Source: Paroedura picta (Eukaryota; Chordata; Lepidosauria; Squamata; Gekkonidae). Taken from it: a stretch of DNA of 64,000 bases. The first letter of the stretch is position 1; the number at the start of each line of letters is the position of its first letter. The notes under the pieces are model-generated. The model did not search any database. It was given only the letters and a program-made list of their open reading frames with translations, and was not told the origin of the DNA. Below, piece after piece: positions 25,935-38,115 of the stretch. Where the stretch lies: assembly GCF_049243985.1 (NCBI RefSeq), contig NC_135380.1, forward strand, positions 23,608,501-23,672,500, in the 5' to 3' direction. A program made the position numbers and the translations under genes.

Positions 25935-26475
25935 TTATTACACTGCTGCAGTAAATATCACAAAAAGTTTGCGCTGTTGCATTACAGAAATCCACATGGT
26001 TGGAAGTGCCTTGGTTCCAGTAGCTCTGCAGGAATCTGGGAAAAGAAGAACATAGCCATTTCACGGTTGACTAGGAAAACATCTATGCGGGCTTCTTATA
26101 TAGGTAGAACAGTACACAGTCTTTTAATTGAATAGATCTGACAGATGTCATTAGAATCAGCTGGAATCTAAACTAGGGATGTCTTGGTGACCGGTATGGT
26201 GTGGTGAGCCAAAAAAAGACTGGATAATATTGCCTCACCTGCTCTCATCATGGCCGTACCACACATGGCTGCAGTCCAATGACACCACTTAACCTGGCCC
26301 GGCTATAAATATATCTAGGTCAGGTCTGGGTCCATGTGTGGGAACAGAATTGCCAGCCTTGCTCTAAATATGCCTATCAACCAACTTTATATGTCCCTGC
26401 CTTCCTCTAAGTCTGTCTACTTCTCTATCCTTCTGCTTGCATTCTTGATCCGCAAACCATTTCGAACAGACTGCG

Positions 26476-26735
26476 GGGCCTGAAATCAGCTCCATCTTTG
26501 TGGGAAAGGAGGTTCCACTTAAATATTAGAAAGCTTTTTCTGGCAGTGAGGGCTGTTTGTAGGTGGAATATGTTACCTCAGAGGGTGGTGGCATCTCATT
26601 TGTTGGACGTTTTTAGGAAGAGATTGGATAAGCACCTGTCAGGAGTGTGTTTTTTAAGTTCCGGAGAAGGTGGGGGAGGACTGGACTGGATGGCCCTTTG
26701 TGGTCTTTTCTAGCTCTGGGTGATTCTATGGACCC
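26476..26735 (+). repeat. CR1 LINE 3' end
   Basis: Encodes a short remnant of the CR1 ORF2 C terminus (RRFHLNIRKLFLAVRAVCRW, NMLPQRVVASHLLDVFRKRL) followed by the CR1 3' UTR words CTGGACTGGATGGCCCTTTG and TAGCTCTGGGTGATTCTATG. Frame open over about 70 codons. 5'-truncated, as is usual for CR1. Confidence 0.8.
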
Positions 26736-26788
26736 CCCGCAGAGATCTGCCTCAGAGCTCCCCTGACCTTCCCAGGTGCTCATTTGCT

Positions 26789-26967
26789 AGGGTTTTCAAT
26801 CTCCAGGTAGAACCTGGAATTCTCCCAACATTACAACTGATCTCCAGCTTTGGCTAGTGGTATTTATGGTACTAAATCCCTGATGAGCTCCTCCTCCTCA
26901 AACTCCTCCCTCCCCAGGTACCACCATTAAAACTCTAGGAATTTCCTAAGTTGGAGTTGGCAAACCT
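26789..26967. repeat. GGTTGGCAAC-family interspersed repeat
   Basis: Starts AGGGTTTTCAATCTCCAGGT and ends TTGGAGTTGGCAAACCT, imperfect inverted ends. Internal ACAACTGATCTCCAGC. Opposite polarity to the 7517 copy. Confidence 0.5.
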
Positions 26968-27953
26968 ATCAATTGCTTATGGACCAGTGCTGGCCACAGC
27001 GATTTCAAAACACTCTTTTCATGAGCAGGTACCATGAATGCAAAGCTACTAATCCTTTTCCTGGGAGTAAGACCGTAGATCACTACCAGAGTCTGTTTAC
27101 AAATCCTATTCCAGAAAAGGACAGAGTGTTTTCTCCACACATTTAGTGCACAGGACCCGAGAGTGTTCAAAGTTACACTGTGATCAGTCTCCAAATATAA
27201 AAAACTGTTGTAGCCGAGGAAGCAGTGTAGGAACTAAACAAGGAGTGCCCCAGACTGAACCATGAGGAATTATCTTGGAGACCAGCTCCTCCATAGGAGG
27301 ACAAGATGACTGAAGTGGGACTGCGACAAAGGCCAGATTATCTTTCCAAAGTTCCACAGGTCAAGAAGTCACCCTTGTCACCCAAGGTAATTCTAACAGA
27401 ATCAGAGAAAGAGAGAAATTTTGGAACTATTTAGGGGGAGGGAGAGACAGTCCCCATACCAAAGCAGACTGAAAGTAACTCTCACATAACACACCCAGTT
27501 TCTCACACTCAAAGCATCCAGACAACACAATGGAGGATCAGTTAGCCTAATTCTGAATGTTATTACAGCATTAAGGAAAAAAGGCAATTAGGCACCAGAG
27601 GAGCTCCAATTAGGGAGGGAGTCAGCCCACCCCACCCACCCACAGTGAGAAAGGACGAGACCTCCCACGCTCAGTCAGGATCTCTTTGCTTCTGCTTCAT
27701 GAGGAGATTTTTCTAATCACAGAAGTCTCTGTCCCAATACCTCCCCCCTCCCAGTAGCTTCTGGCAGCCTTCATTTGTTCCATGGGAGAAAAGTATATAT
27801 ATGTGGTTCCAATCCAGACTGGACTCCCACACCGGATAAAGTTGAAAACTATGCAGCAAGCCTACAGAAACACACACCTCTGGTTTGACTCTGACCAGGG
27901 TTTCAGGTAGAGAAGGGGTCTTCTCAGTGTCTGCTGCCTCAGCTCACTTAACA

Positions 27954-28028
27954 GGAGGTGCTAGGAGCTGAATTTGGGATAGTCTACATGCAAAGCAGGT
28001 GCTCTACCACCCAGTCAGTCCCTTCCCT
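27954..28028 (-). repeat. tRNA-Ala(TGC)-like SINE head
   Basis: Minus strand reads GGGTGGTAGAGCACCTGCTT, TGCATGTAGACTATCCC, AAATTCAGCTCCTAGCACC. The A box and TTTGCAT anticodon-loop region follow tRNA-Ala, but the B box is broken (AATTCAGCTCC) and the acceptor stem does not pair well, so it is a tRNA-derived repeat or old tRNA pseudogene. Confidence 0.6.
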
Positions 28029-29515
28029 AAGGCAGATCCAACAACCTGAGCCCTCTCAATGAGGAAGTAGCCATGCTAGTTTGACCCTCCCACCTGCCCT
28101 CCTACCCAGGCCAGCGGGAGAACTGGGGGGGGGGGGAAGGCAAAAATGATGCAAGACCACTGAAAACCCAGATGCCACATCCTCTGACATGCCAGAAACT
28201 CTATGTTAATACCATAATTATTCCAGAGTATCAGCTGATGTGCTGATATCTAGGTTTTTGCCCAACTGCTACCTCAATACGTTGTGTCATCACATCCGCT
28301 CCTTGCCCTGCCTCCCCCCCCCAAAAAAAAGCTCCCAGGGGTGTCAAACGGTGGCTTAGCATCACTATGAGGAAAAGGGTTTAACTCAGAAGTCTCAAAA
28401 CACCAGCAACCAAGACTGTTGTAACAATATCAAGAACGCAAACTTCTCATGGAAAAAGGAGACAAGACCACAAATATTATTGTTAATCACCTTTTGAATG
28501 ATTTCCCGGCCACATGGAACTGCCTGCTTAAGAACACCTGCATGTAGGCCAAAGAGCGTATGCCTGCTGCGAGGGCCGGCCAAGTCTACGGAGCATTCCT
28601 GTCAACGTGTGCAGAATGCGCCCAACAGCACCCTCAACCCTTGAGGAGAAGAAAACCATGCATGCTTCCTTGATTTTCTTCGTGAATGAGCAACCCCTTT
28701 GAGGAACAGCAGTGTAAACACAGATTTAAGGAAATAAGAAATAGACACAGAGTGTTTCTGAATCCAAATAATAAACGTCATTTTATCTACTTCCAGATGT
28801 ATGGCTTCCCTTATCAACTTTTTCTACTTCTCAAAAGCTGAAAAATGGGCTTCGATACCAAACAGTTCAGCTGCCCAGGCATTCTCTAGCATTAGGTATA
28901 CCTGTAAGTTTGTTGAAGTAAAATGAAAGGTGTTTATACTTTTAAATTTCATAAATATTCCAAACGTTGTACCGTTGCAAGATAATGAAATTATGGATTG
29001 TACGTTTTATGATATTAAAGCAATAAGATATGTTTGGTAAGAAAGTATTACACGTATCTTCCGACATTTCTATTTGATCCTCCCACGGATCCCTCTCTTC
29101 TACAGAAGTTCAGAAATTTTATATCTCTAGGCATAAATGAGAAATAGGCTGCTGTTTAATCCTTTTAAACACCATCAGAAAATGTGCACCTAATTAAAAC
29201 ATAGTGCTGGTTAGAAATAAGAGATTTGCTGAACGTTTGCTGAGAATAAAACATAGTTGTTGCAAGAAACTGAGGAGATGATAAAAGCTATCTGTAGAAG
29301 CATGGCTGCTCCTTGGTCTATTAATGGACAATAGGACCGTTCTTTACAGAAAGAAGCAGTGTAAGAGCTGTAAAGTTCTTTAAGGAAAGCTGGCAATCCT
29401 GGATTTCTGATAAAATACAAATACTCCTACCCTTAAGAACACAAGAGTATCAGGGAGTTGAAAGACACCTTGCAGGCCAGCTACTCCAGCCTCCTGCACA
29501 CTGCAGTATATCAGC

Positions 29516-29886
29516 AGCTAGAGCATTCTTAACAGGAAAGGAGAGTCTGCATCTCCTACCCCATAGCAATTTTCCATTGAGAACCCGCTGAAACATTCTT
29601 CAGGCTTCAAGAGCCCCCAGATATGGTGCAACCAGATTATGGTTGGGAAGCATAGCTGCGTACATGCCCACCCAGGGCACCGCTCCTTCCCAACCCCTAC
29701 AGGCCCATCATTGTATGGGGGGGGTGGGGGGTCAACATGACCATATATGGTCATATCACCTAACAAATGTTTAACAATTTTTAAAATATATATTAAAAAA
29801 TCAATAAACTCCCACCAATTCGGGAAACCCTTCCAGGGTGGTCAAGGAACAATAGGGTTTCATGAAACCCTGGTTGAGAAAGCCTG
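29516..29886. mobile_element. Non-autonomous hAT (CAGGCTTTCTCAACC ends)
   Basis: The right end is clear: AAACCCTGGTTGAGAAAGCCTG at 29865-29886, preceded by TTCGGGAAACCCTTCCAGGG and the family's TCAACATGACCATATATGG word. The left end is decayed (GAGAACCCGCTGAAACATTC). Other copies at 32380, 46051 and 48550. Confidence 0.65.
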
Positions 29887-29903
29887 GGTTTGAATGATAA
29901 GAT

Positions 29904-30039
29904 CAGGGGTAGCCAAACTGCGGCCCTCCAGATGTCCGTGGACTACAATTCCCAGGAGCCCCTGCCAGCATTCGCTGGCAGGGGCTCCTGGGAATTGTAG
30001 TCCACGGACATCTGGAGGGCCGCAGTTTGACTACCCCTG
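29904..30039. mobile_element. hAT foldback element, 136 bp, 8-bp TSD
   Basis: A nearly perfect palindrome along its full length: CAGGGGTAGCCAAACTGCGG ... CCGCAGTTTGACTACCCCTG. The inner stem includes CAATTCCCAGGAGCCCCTGC and CAGCATTCGCTG at the loop. Flanked by exact GATAAGAT at 29896-29903 and 30040-30047. No coding capacity; must rely on a hAT transposase elsewhere. Confidence 0.93.
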
Positions 30040-30457
30040 GATAAGATGAATGGAAATCAGATTGTTTATGATGTCTCCCACCCAGCGCATAATTAAAGAA
30101 TAATCCAGCATATCCAGAGCTCTGCCAGAAATCTATGAATGACGTTTCAAGGACATGGAATGGCAGGTGAGTGTTTTAGCGCCACATCTGTGGTTGACAA
30201 CACTAATCCACCCCTGATTAACAGAATTGTTGCAATCAGATACTTTTCAACTGGCTGCAGCCTGCTTGCCTGATCTGTGGGATACAGACACATCTTGTGC
30301 CAAACACGGAAAAGGAAAGATTAGCCATAGAGCTTGGGGCTATATAGCAATGATCACCAAGGATCCTTGGCTGTGGGGAACACTAAATCCAAGAGCTTTA
30401 ATGTTTTGTGCAGGTGCCCTCTCACCCACACTCCTTTTTCCCTAGCATCGTCTAGAG

Positions 30458-30593
30458 CAGGGGTAGACAACCTGTGGTCCTCCAGATGTTCATGGACTAC
30501 AATTCCCATGAGCCTCTGCCAGCAAATGCTGGCAGAGGCTCATGGGAATTGTAGTCCATGAACATCTGGAGGACCACAGGTTGACTACCCCTG
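30458..30593. mobile_element. hAT foldback element, 136 bp, 8-bp TSD
   Basis: Palindrome CAGGGGTAGACAACCTGTGG ... CCACAGGTTGACTACCCCTG with an inner stem and a CAGCAAATGCTG turn. Exact duplication GTCTAGAG at 30450-30457 and 30594-30601. Both arms carry the same variants (ACAACCTGTGG rather than AAACTGCGG near the ends), so they have evolved as a matched pair. Confidence 0.92.
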
Positions 30594-31453
30594 GTCTAGA
30601 GGAGGATTGCCAAGGCATGCTATTCCCCCCCCTAAGTTAAAATAGATGCCACATTTCAGCTCCTACGTCTGCAAGGATTTACTCACTGTGTAAAAGAAGA
30701 AGCATGCCTGCCCTCAAAGGAATGGGGAAAGCCCAGAATGGAGACTCCTGGAGGTAGGTAAGTTTGCTCTGCCTCTTGATCAGGTCTAACTGAATTCTCC
30801 AGTCATCACCAATGTAGAAACTGGTCAGAAATACCTGTCCCCAGCAAAGTATGGTTGGCTGGAATCAAGGTCATACAGATTTACCACAGGCGGGTGAAAG
30901 ATTTTGGCATCCACAGAAGAAATCCCCAGAAATCCACAGAAGAAATCAGTTTATTTCTCCAACAGTTTGGTACCCACTGTAGCCCTGCAGCATTCTGCAA
31001 TGACAGAGCCTGTACAGTTGTTGTGCTTGGAATAGCAGCCGTTCTGGAAGCCGCAGGCCAGAGATTAAAAACCAAATCCTTCTTTGCGGCAGAAAAGAAC
31101 ATGACCTCTCACCTCTGGAAGGCAGTTGCCAATTACCCCACACAGGCACTCAGGGCTCTCTGCTGAAGCAAACTATCATTTTTGTCCCAGGATCTGCCTG
31201 CTTATTTATTCATTTGGAGGCATTTATGCCCGGTTGTCCTGCCAAACTGGCTCCCAGAGCAACTTATAATTAATGCTAAGCACAATTTCGATAAAGGACT
31301 GTTGCTGAGATGCACAATTGTGTTTATTTTTATTAATTAATATGCCTTACCAAACACTGCAGGGGCTACTAATAATAAGGCAAGCGGCCTATCAAGTTGG
31401 TGGCATGCTTGCCAGCTTCCAGGTCCAGACTACAGAGATCAGATCCCCTGTAG

Positions 31454-31799
31454 CAGTGGTCCCCAACCTGCGGGCCGCGACCCGGTGATGGGCCGCGAAG
31501 GCCTTGGCGCCGGGCTGCGGCTCCCTCTCCCCGCAGTAAAAAACTTCCCAGGCCACAAGCTTGCGGCCCGGGAAGCTTCTTACTGCGGGAGGGGGAGGAG
31601 AGGGAATCAGGGCCGCATCCACGCATTGTGCATGCACGGCCGGGCCGCGCATGCACACATGTGCCATGCGCAGCCGAAATCGCGCATGCGCGAAAGTGCC
31701 GCGCATGCAAGATTTCAGCTGCACATGCGCTATGCGCGGCATGTGCGGGTGGGCAGTTGCCCTGCTGGTCCCCAGCCTCAAAAAGGTTGGGGACCACTG
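31454..31799. mobile_element. Non-autonomous hAT with CpG-rich core (CAGTGGTCCCCAACC ends)
   Basis: Ends CAGTGGTCCCCAACCTGCGG and AAGGTTGGGGACCACTG are inverted repeats, flanked by CCCTGTAG (31446-31453) and CCCTGGAG (31800-31807), 7 of 8 matching. The core is very CpG-rich and holds several CGCATGCGC- and CATGCGC-like alternating words. The long open frames on both strands here are products of that composition. Confidence 0.85.
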
Positions 31800-32379
31800 C
31801 CCTGGAGAACATGGTAGCTTTGGAAGGTAGACTCTATGGTCCCCTCTAAGGTCCCTCTCCTCCATACTCCTCTCTCTAGGAATTTCTAGCCTCTGGATGG
31901 AGGGTCTGATGGCAGGAGAGTACAACTCTGGTGGCTTTCAGGGGGTGGGTGTAGTGGCTTCTGTACTGGAAATGTGCGTAAATAAAAATAACTGGGCAAC
32001 ACAGATTACTTTTTTCAAAGCTGGTAAGGCCTGGTAGAAAACTATTGCTAGTGAGGCTTTGATTGCTCCCGGACAGAGATTTTGTTCTAGTTTGGTATCC
32101 AAACTAGGGCACTTTCCAAGATTTCCCTTGCTTGATTCCAATCTTTTCCAAGTTTGGTTTGATGCGACCTCTTTGGAAAGATCACAGTCAATGTGTATTT
32201 GCATGCTATAGGGATGGGAAGGTGTGTATTTTTTATGGTCCTCTCCACCTTGGCATCATTTCCTTGAGTCATCCTTTTCCCAAAAAATCAGCAATTAAGT
32301 GCTATAACACTACAATGTTGTGCTATAGTGCTCTGCTAACTCACTAAATCCTCACATTTCTTTTTATAAATCTCTAGCC

Positions 32380-32687
32380 CAGCCTTTCTCAACTTTGAGA
32401 AACCCCTGAAACATGCTTCAGGCTTTGAGAAACCCCAGAAATGCTGCAATAGCTGTGTCCATGCCCACCTGGGGCCCCTCCCCTTCCCACCCCCTCCAGG
32501 CTCATCATTGGCCATTTTGGGATGGGGGGAGGCAAATCAACATGACCATATAGGATTATATCACCCAATAAGTGCTTAACAAATTTAAAAATATATTAAA
32601 AATTAATTAACTCCCACCCATTCAGGAATCCTTCCAGGGCCATAAAGAAACACCAGGGTTTCATCAAACGCTAGTTGAGAAAGAATG
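32380..32687. mobile_element. Non-autonomous hAT (CAGCCTTTCTCAAC ends)
   Basis: Starts CAGCCTTTCTCAACTTTGAG and ends CGCTAGTTGAGAAAGAATG, imperfect inverted ends, flanked by CTCTAGCC (32372-32379) and CTCTAGTC (32688-32695), 7 of 8 matching. Internal words AAACCCCTGAAACATGCTTC and TCAACATGACCATATAGG are shared with the copies at 29516, 46051 and 48550. Confidence 0.8.
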
Positions 32688-33383
32688 CTCTAGTCCTTTC
32701 CACTGCAGACATATAAGTAGTGCACCTTTCTCCTTGTATCCCTACAAACAATAGTGAAGTTTTTGGTTTTTTAGCCGGAGGTGGGGATTCAGTGGTGCTA
32801 ACAGGGTGTCAAAATATTTGCAATATTTTGTTGATTATTTATTTTAAAGGCTGAAAAGGCTCTCTTTTGTGTGTGTGTGTGTGTGTGTGTGTGGCAATTG
32901 TGGGAGATCAAAGCAAGGAAATTATGAGAAGATCAGCCATGTGAATGCTCAGTTGTCACTGCAAATGCCTCTGACTTAACAGAGAAGTCCACAATCCGTC
33001 TTCCTTCCTCTCTTATTACATTGTCAAAATCTGTATTTGTGTACCATCTCTATAGCCAGCTTCCCCACCCTCGTCTTTAAAAAAGAGATAAGATTTATTT
33101 CATCGTAAACCAAAGGTCATATTGAACATGCCTTTTATTTGCAAGTCCCTAGAGAATTTCATGAAGAAATCACCCCAACTGCCTTGTGTTCAAATTGTAC
33201 AAAACAGTCTCATCATTCAGAGTTAGAGTCCGATTCCACCTGCCAGGACATAGCTTTTGATTTGTTTGCACAAAACATCCTGAAAGCTGCTAACAAAGGC
33301 AAGCCCTTAGAACTGCTGGGGCTGACACTCAGGGGAGTCCAAGCACTTTACACATAGAACATCCCAGGTTTGACCACTGGTAT

Positions 33384-33660
33384 CTTGTGGCGCAGGGTGG
33401 TAAGGCAGCTGACATGCTGTCTGAAGCTCTGACCATGAGGCTGGGAGTTTGATCCCAGCAGCCAGCTCAAGGTTGACTCAGCCTTCCATCCTTCCGAGGT
33501 CGGTAAAATGAGTACCCAGCTTGCTGGGGGGTAAAATGGTAATGACTGGGGAAGGCACTGGCAAACCACCCCGTATTGAGTCTGCCATGAAAACGCTAGA
33601 GGGCGTCACCCCAAGGGTCAGACATGACCCAGTGCTTGCACAGGGGATACCTTTACCTTT
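33384..33660 (+). repeat. Sauria-type tRNA SINE
   Basis: Head CTTGTGGCGCAGGGTGGTAA, then GGGAGTTTGATCCCAGC (B box with one change), body CTTCCGAGGTCGGTAAAATG and AAACGCTAGAGGGCGTCACC, tail CAGGGGATACCTTTACCTTT. Full length, in CNNM4 intron 1. Confidence 0.86.
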
Positions 33661-33940
33661 ATCTCTAGCTAAAAGATCTCAAGTAGCGACGCTGAAAAAT
33701 ACTGCTGCCTTGAAGAGCTGTTGCTGACCGGAGTAGATAATGCTGCACGGGATGAACTCCTGGCCTGTACAAATGAATGATCTCTGGAATTTTATTGACT
33801 GAAAGAACCCACAATTCACTTTGCATGCAGAAAGCCTCAGTTTCAATTGTCTGCCATTGAAGTTTCACAGGTGGGAGGACTGGAGAAAGCTCACACAGGC
33901 ACAATTATGCATCCCAGGTACCCCAGCACAACATCTGCAG

Positions 33941-34280
33941 CAGTGGTTCTCAACCTTCCTAATGCTTCCACCCTTATCTTGTGGTGACCCCCCAACCAGA
34001 AATTAAACCGAAACTGACCAATGACGTGAAGATCCATTGTTCATGACTGTATATAAATTGGCTTTCCCCCGGGATTTCGCAGTTCAACTCTGCCTCTTGT
34101 CCCACCATGCCAATCTCGCTCTTTTCCACTGCTCCAGACAGATGAACGCTCTATCTCGATCTACCCCACAAGGCTGGTGTGGATGCCCCCCCCCAGCCAA
34201 GCTGCTTGCCCTGCTGTGACCCTTGTGAAAGGGTCATTCGACCCCCAGAGGGATCCTGACCCCCAGGCTGAGAACCACTG
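33941..34280. mobile_element. Non-autonomous hAT (CAGTGGTTCTCAACC ends), 340 bp
   Basis: Ends CAGTGGTTCTCAACCTTCC and CAGGCTGAGAACCACTG, flanked by ATCTGCAG (33933-33940) and ATCTACAG (34281-34288), 7 of 8. Internal GTGACCCTTGTGAAAGGGTC and TTCGACCCCCAGAGGG. The copy at 41862 is the same family in the other direction. No transposase frame. Confidence 0.87.
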
Positions 34281-37200
34281 ATCTACAGGTATTTTAATTT
34301 TGTGTGGGTGGGTGTGGGTGTGTGTGTGTAGCCCCCCCCTACAGAGAAAGCAAAATGCATTGCCAGGCTCTCTCAGAAGGAAGCCTCTTGATTTCACTTT
34401 ACCAGTTTGGGCCTCCCTTTGGCTTTCTGCAGGAGCACCAGCCACCCATTTCAGCTCTGACAAATCAAGCACATTTTCTGCCAATACACAGATGATATTT
34501 TCCATCAAGATGACGCAGCTGCAATGGGCTAAATCAATTCCAATGCTCTTCTGACAGTTGGCTCATCCATAATGCACACCAGCCCCTTGGGCCAGTAAGT
34601 GGATTGCGGAGGGCGGGGGAGGGCTGAAAACACATTGTATTTGTTTTGTTTCCTGGTGTATCCACCTGATCAGCCACAATGTGGCATGAAAGGGTTTGAT
34701 CCACGCATAAGAATTCTCAGGAAGCCAAACGTCCCCTTCCCCACCAACCTGCAGTCTGTACTGCACGAAGTAATTTCCTAGAACATAGGAAAAAGATTGG
34801 GGGGATGAAAGCATGGCAATTAATAACTCAAATCAGTTTTTTGGGGAACAGCATTCATGCATACCTGAATCATAGTAATTACACTCTGTGCATTTGAAAA
34901 TGACATCAACGCACATTAAGGAGCAGCTTCCTGCCCACATGGAGGTCTGTCTTGTCCACGTAATCTATGCTAAAAAAAAAAGAATATGAAATCTTCACGA
35001 GCAGGAAGTCCAAATTCTGCACCAGGCTGAATTCTGCAAAGTAAATCATGCCGACTGGCATGATTTCTTCTCTTTTGTATAATCGCTGCAATATTCATTG
35101 ATTTGCATAAATCTGGTTTTGCTAGCTGTGGAGAAGGGCTATGTTCTGAAACCCCGCCCCATTGGGAATCTGATTCAGCAGCCCTCTCAGGCTTTCAAGA
35201 CTTTGCAGGCGATCCCTGTGCTTTCAAGGACATCTTCACAGACATAAGGACTAGAAACCTGCTCTTGAAAAGAGCCATGAAATCGGAGAAGTTCCAAAAG
35301 TGGAATATAACATATCTGCATCCCACCTACCCACCCCCACCACCTGGGCCTGTGAGAAATAGCAGCATACATCCAAGCCTCAGGTCGGTACATCTGGGCT
35401 GCCAGCTCCATTTAGCACAGTGCCCTGTCACACTAGCTTAACTGTGGCTACGAAGCCAGGAAGACAACCCACTACTGTGGAAATAATATAAGATTGCTTG
35501 CGGCAGACACACCACACAGCTCAAAAGAGGATTACATCACGATGCTTGGGGGGCAGGGGATCGAGACAAAGCCAAAAACTAATTCACATTCGCTAACTAT
35601 CACAGTTTTCAGACTTCCCAGTGCCTTTTGAATATCGGCATTCTTTCCATGATGGGAAACCAAGAAAAGAAAACACACCATTATGGACATCTGTCTGTAT
35701 GCAAGGAAAGCTAAAGGGAAAACTCAAATGGCCAGAGATACCAACACACACTGCTTCTCTCCCGCCATTAGGGGAAAGTACAGAAGACGGGGGTTCTTGC
35801 AGAACTATAAAAACCCTGCACTTGAATTCTGAGTCTGATCTTTGTTCTGTAGCAGCCCCAGATCTGTGCCAGTTTATAGCCACGCAAAGTAGGATGGGCC
35901 CTCCAGGGAGCAGAGGAAGAAACAATTAAGAAGCCAAAGTAGGCTTCCAGAGCCACTCCTCTCCAACCTCTGCCTGGCAAAGCCAGGATTATGGGTTTAG
36001 GAGAGTAGGAAATCCACAAGTAAACAAGACAGTGGGTGGCAAGACTCCTCGGAGCTTGTCTTTGGGAAAGTGAGAGGGGCGCTGTTATGAAACTACAACG
36101 TTCAGAGTCGCAGCAGAGAACACAGTGGGTGTCTTTGACCTGGAACTAAAGATAAGGTCAGAGGTGGAAACCCAACTTGGTGCTCCCTTCACCAGCTCAC
36201 CAATCAAGGCTGCGGTGACTCCCGATAAAGAAGCAGCACTTTCCCCAATGGGGCAGGTTCAAGACAATTTAGGCGGAAGAGCCAAAGAGTGTGAAATGAC
36301 CATCAGTGGATTCAAAGTACAAGGGGAGGAGGCAAAGGAAACAATGCGTAAAATCAAGAATGGTGTCGACACGAATTTTCCTCCAATGAAATAAGCTGAT
36401 TAAAAAAAACACAACAGAATGAAACAAATTCATAGAGGATCACTTTATTGGCGGTTACCGCCCCATAGGCAACCCAAATGGAGCCTCCGTGTATCTCTGT
36501 GAAAGCCATAGGTGGCTGTCTTGGGCCCTGCGGAAAAGCAAGCAAAATAACAGCAACCCTGCCTTGCTGAGAAGGACGCCCTGATGAATTTAGAAGGAGG
36601 TTGACGTACAGAATATTCACAACACTGGTAGTTTCAGAGCTGGCCAGGGCCCTTGCTGGTTAAAACCTTGTGCATTTGTGACAGCTGTAAGGCTAGGTAC
36701 AACCCCCCCATAAATTCAAGAGGGATGACGGCTCTCCAGAATCCAGCAGATGCACAGGAATCTGTGCTGGAAGGCACATCTTGCTGTTGCAGCACTACTG
36801 CGCCTCCCCCACACAAAAAAACAAACATCCCTTGTAGGTTTTCTTTTGCTAGCTGTGCCTGACCGCCACCAAACCAGGCCACTGCGCATCCTTCCCTCCC
36901 TTCCCCTGCCGCTGGGTTCTCAGACAGCCATAATTGAGGAGGATTAAATCACACAAACTCCCATTCTATAAATAGGCAACGATGACCTCAGCCCTTAAGA
37001 GAGACGGCTCTCAGGACCGGTGGTGACTCCGCAGCCTCCCCGTGCGCACAGCACTTTTGGACAGCGTGCCCCAAAGAAATCCCACAGCAGATGGGGTTCG
37101 AGGGACTTGCTTTGCCCTAAGACGCTGAAGGCAAGCTGGCTTCGAGAGGGAGTCACAGCAGATGGGAGAGATCTCAAGGTCATCTCGTCCAGGACCTAAC

Positions 37201-37339
37201 CAGGTGCAGCTGCCACAGGGTACTGGGAAGTGGACCTGAAGGGTACAAAAAATGGAAGGTCCAGAATTGTCCTTCAAGCTGCCTTCCACTGAGGCAGACC
37301 GCTGGCCTACCAAGGGCATTCTGTCCACATCCCGGAATT

Positions 37340-37475
37340 CATTCAAGGAAGGCTAGGAGAAAGAGTGCTTGCACTCGAAAGCTCACGCCTTGGATAAATC
37401 TTTGTTGGTCTTAAAGGTGCCACTGGACTCTGATTTTGTTGTGCTACTTCAGGCCGACACGGCTACCCACTTGAA
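37340..37475 (+). repeat. Penelope-like repeat end with hammerhead-like motif
   Basis: Reads AGAGTGCTTGCACTCGAAAG, CTCACGCCTTGGATAAATC, TTTGTTGGTCTTAAAGGTGC, CACTGGACTCTGATTTTGTT, GTGCTACTTCAGGCCGACAC, GGCTACCCAC. The GAGTG-CTTG-CACTC hairpin followed by GAAA is the layout of hammerhead stem II plus core in Penelope-like terminal repeats. The upstream core CTGANGA is altered here (CTAGGAGA). Penelope origin is inference. Confidence 0.5.
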
Positions 37476-37960
37476 ATTATTCCTCACTGACTGACAAAGT
37501 GTGGCCTTTGTACAAAATGCCGTTGAGAGGTCACGCAGGGCAAGAGACAGTGGTGGGTGTGCCACACAGCACATACAGTGTTTCGTCATGAAATGAGAGT
37601 GCAAGAGTAGATCTGCAGGGGCGTGACCCACTCCTAACTTGTGATGAACAAGCAGAGCATGATCGGTGGGGTACATAAATGGCTAATGAGGGTTCCCTGG
37701 CCTGCTCCCCTTGGAGAAACACGTCTCTGGAATTTCTCCAGGGAGGTTCCATTTCACAGCGCTGTCTCCTCCTCCCTGAACTCTATCCGGGAGTTGCATG
37801 GTTTCGCCTGATTTGAATAAGCCAAAGCAATTTGTTGGGCAGGTGTCACAAGTCCTTTGTAGTGGCTGTGCCCTGACCTAGGATTGCCTTTATTTCGGCC
37901 ACCACGGGATAGGAACGGAGAGCCTTGGGAACCTCCTTCCAGTTCTAGGATTTTGTTTGT

Positions 37961-38115
37961 ATTTTATTCATTTCTCCCCAACAGGGACCCAAAGCAGCTT
38001 ACACTGCTCTCCTCTCTTCCATTTTATCCTCACAACAACCCTATGAGGCGGGCTATGGTAACAGAACGGGACTGGCCCGAGGTCACCCAGTCAGTTTCCA
38101 TGGCGTGAGTGGGGA
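37961..38115 (-). repeat. SINE 3' half
   Basis: Plus strand: ATTTTATTCATTTCTCCCCA, ACAGGGACCCAAAGCAGC, TTCCATTTTATCCTCACAAC, AACCCTATGAGGCGGGC, AGGTCACCCAGTCAGTTTCC. It is the reversed 3' half of the tRNA-headed SINE; the tRNA-like head is missing. Confidence 0.6.

Noticed and set aside
27954-28028. Possible tRNA-Ala gene
   Set aside because: A box and anticodon loop resemble tRNA-Ala(TGC), but the B box and acceptor stem are broken and it is embedded in repeat-like DNA; treated as a tRNA-derived repeat.
29896-30601. Two inverted-repeat units close together, considered as a CRISPR-like or regulatory array
   Set aside because: Each unit has its own different 8-bp duplication, so they are independent hAT insertions.
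31392-31925. Histidine/cysteine/arginine-rich frames on both strands
   Set aside because: Products of the CpG-rich core of a non-coding hAT element.
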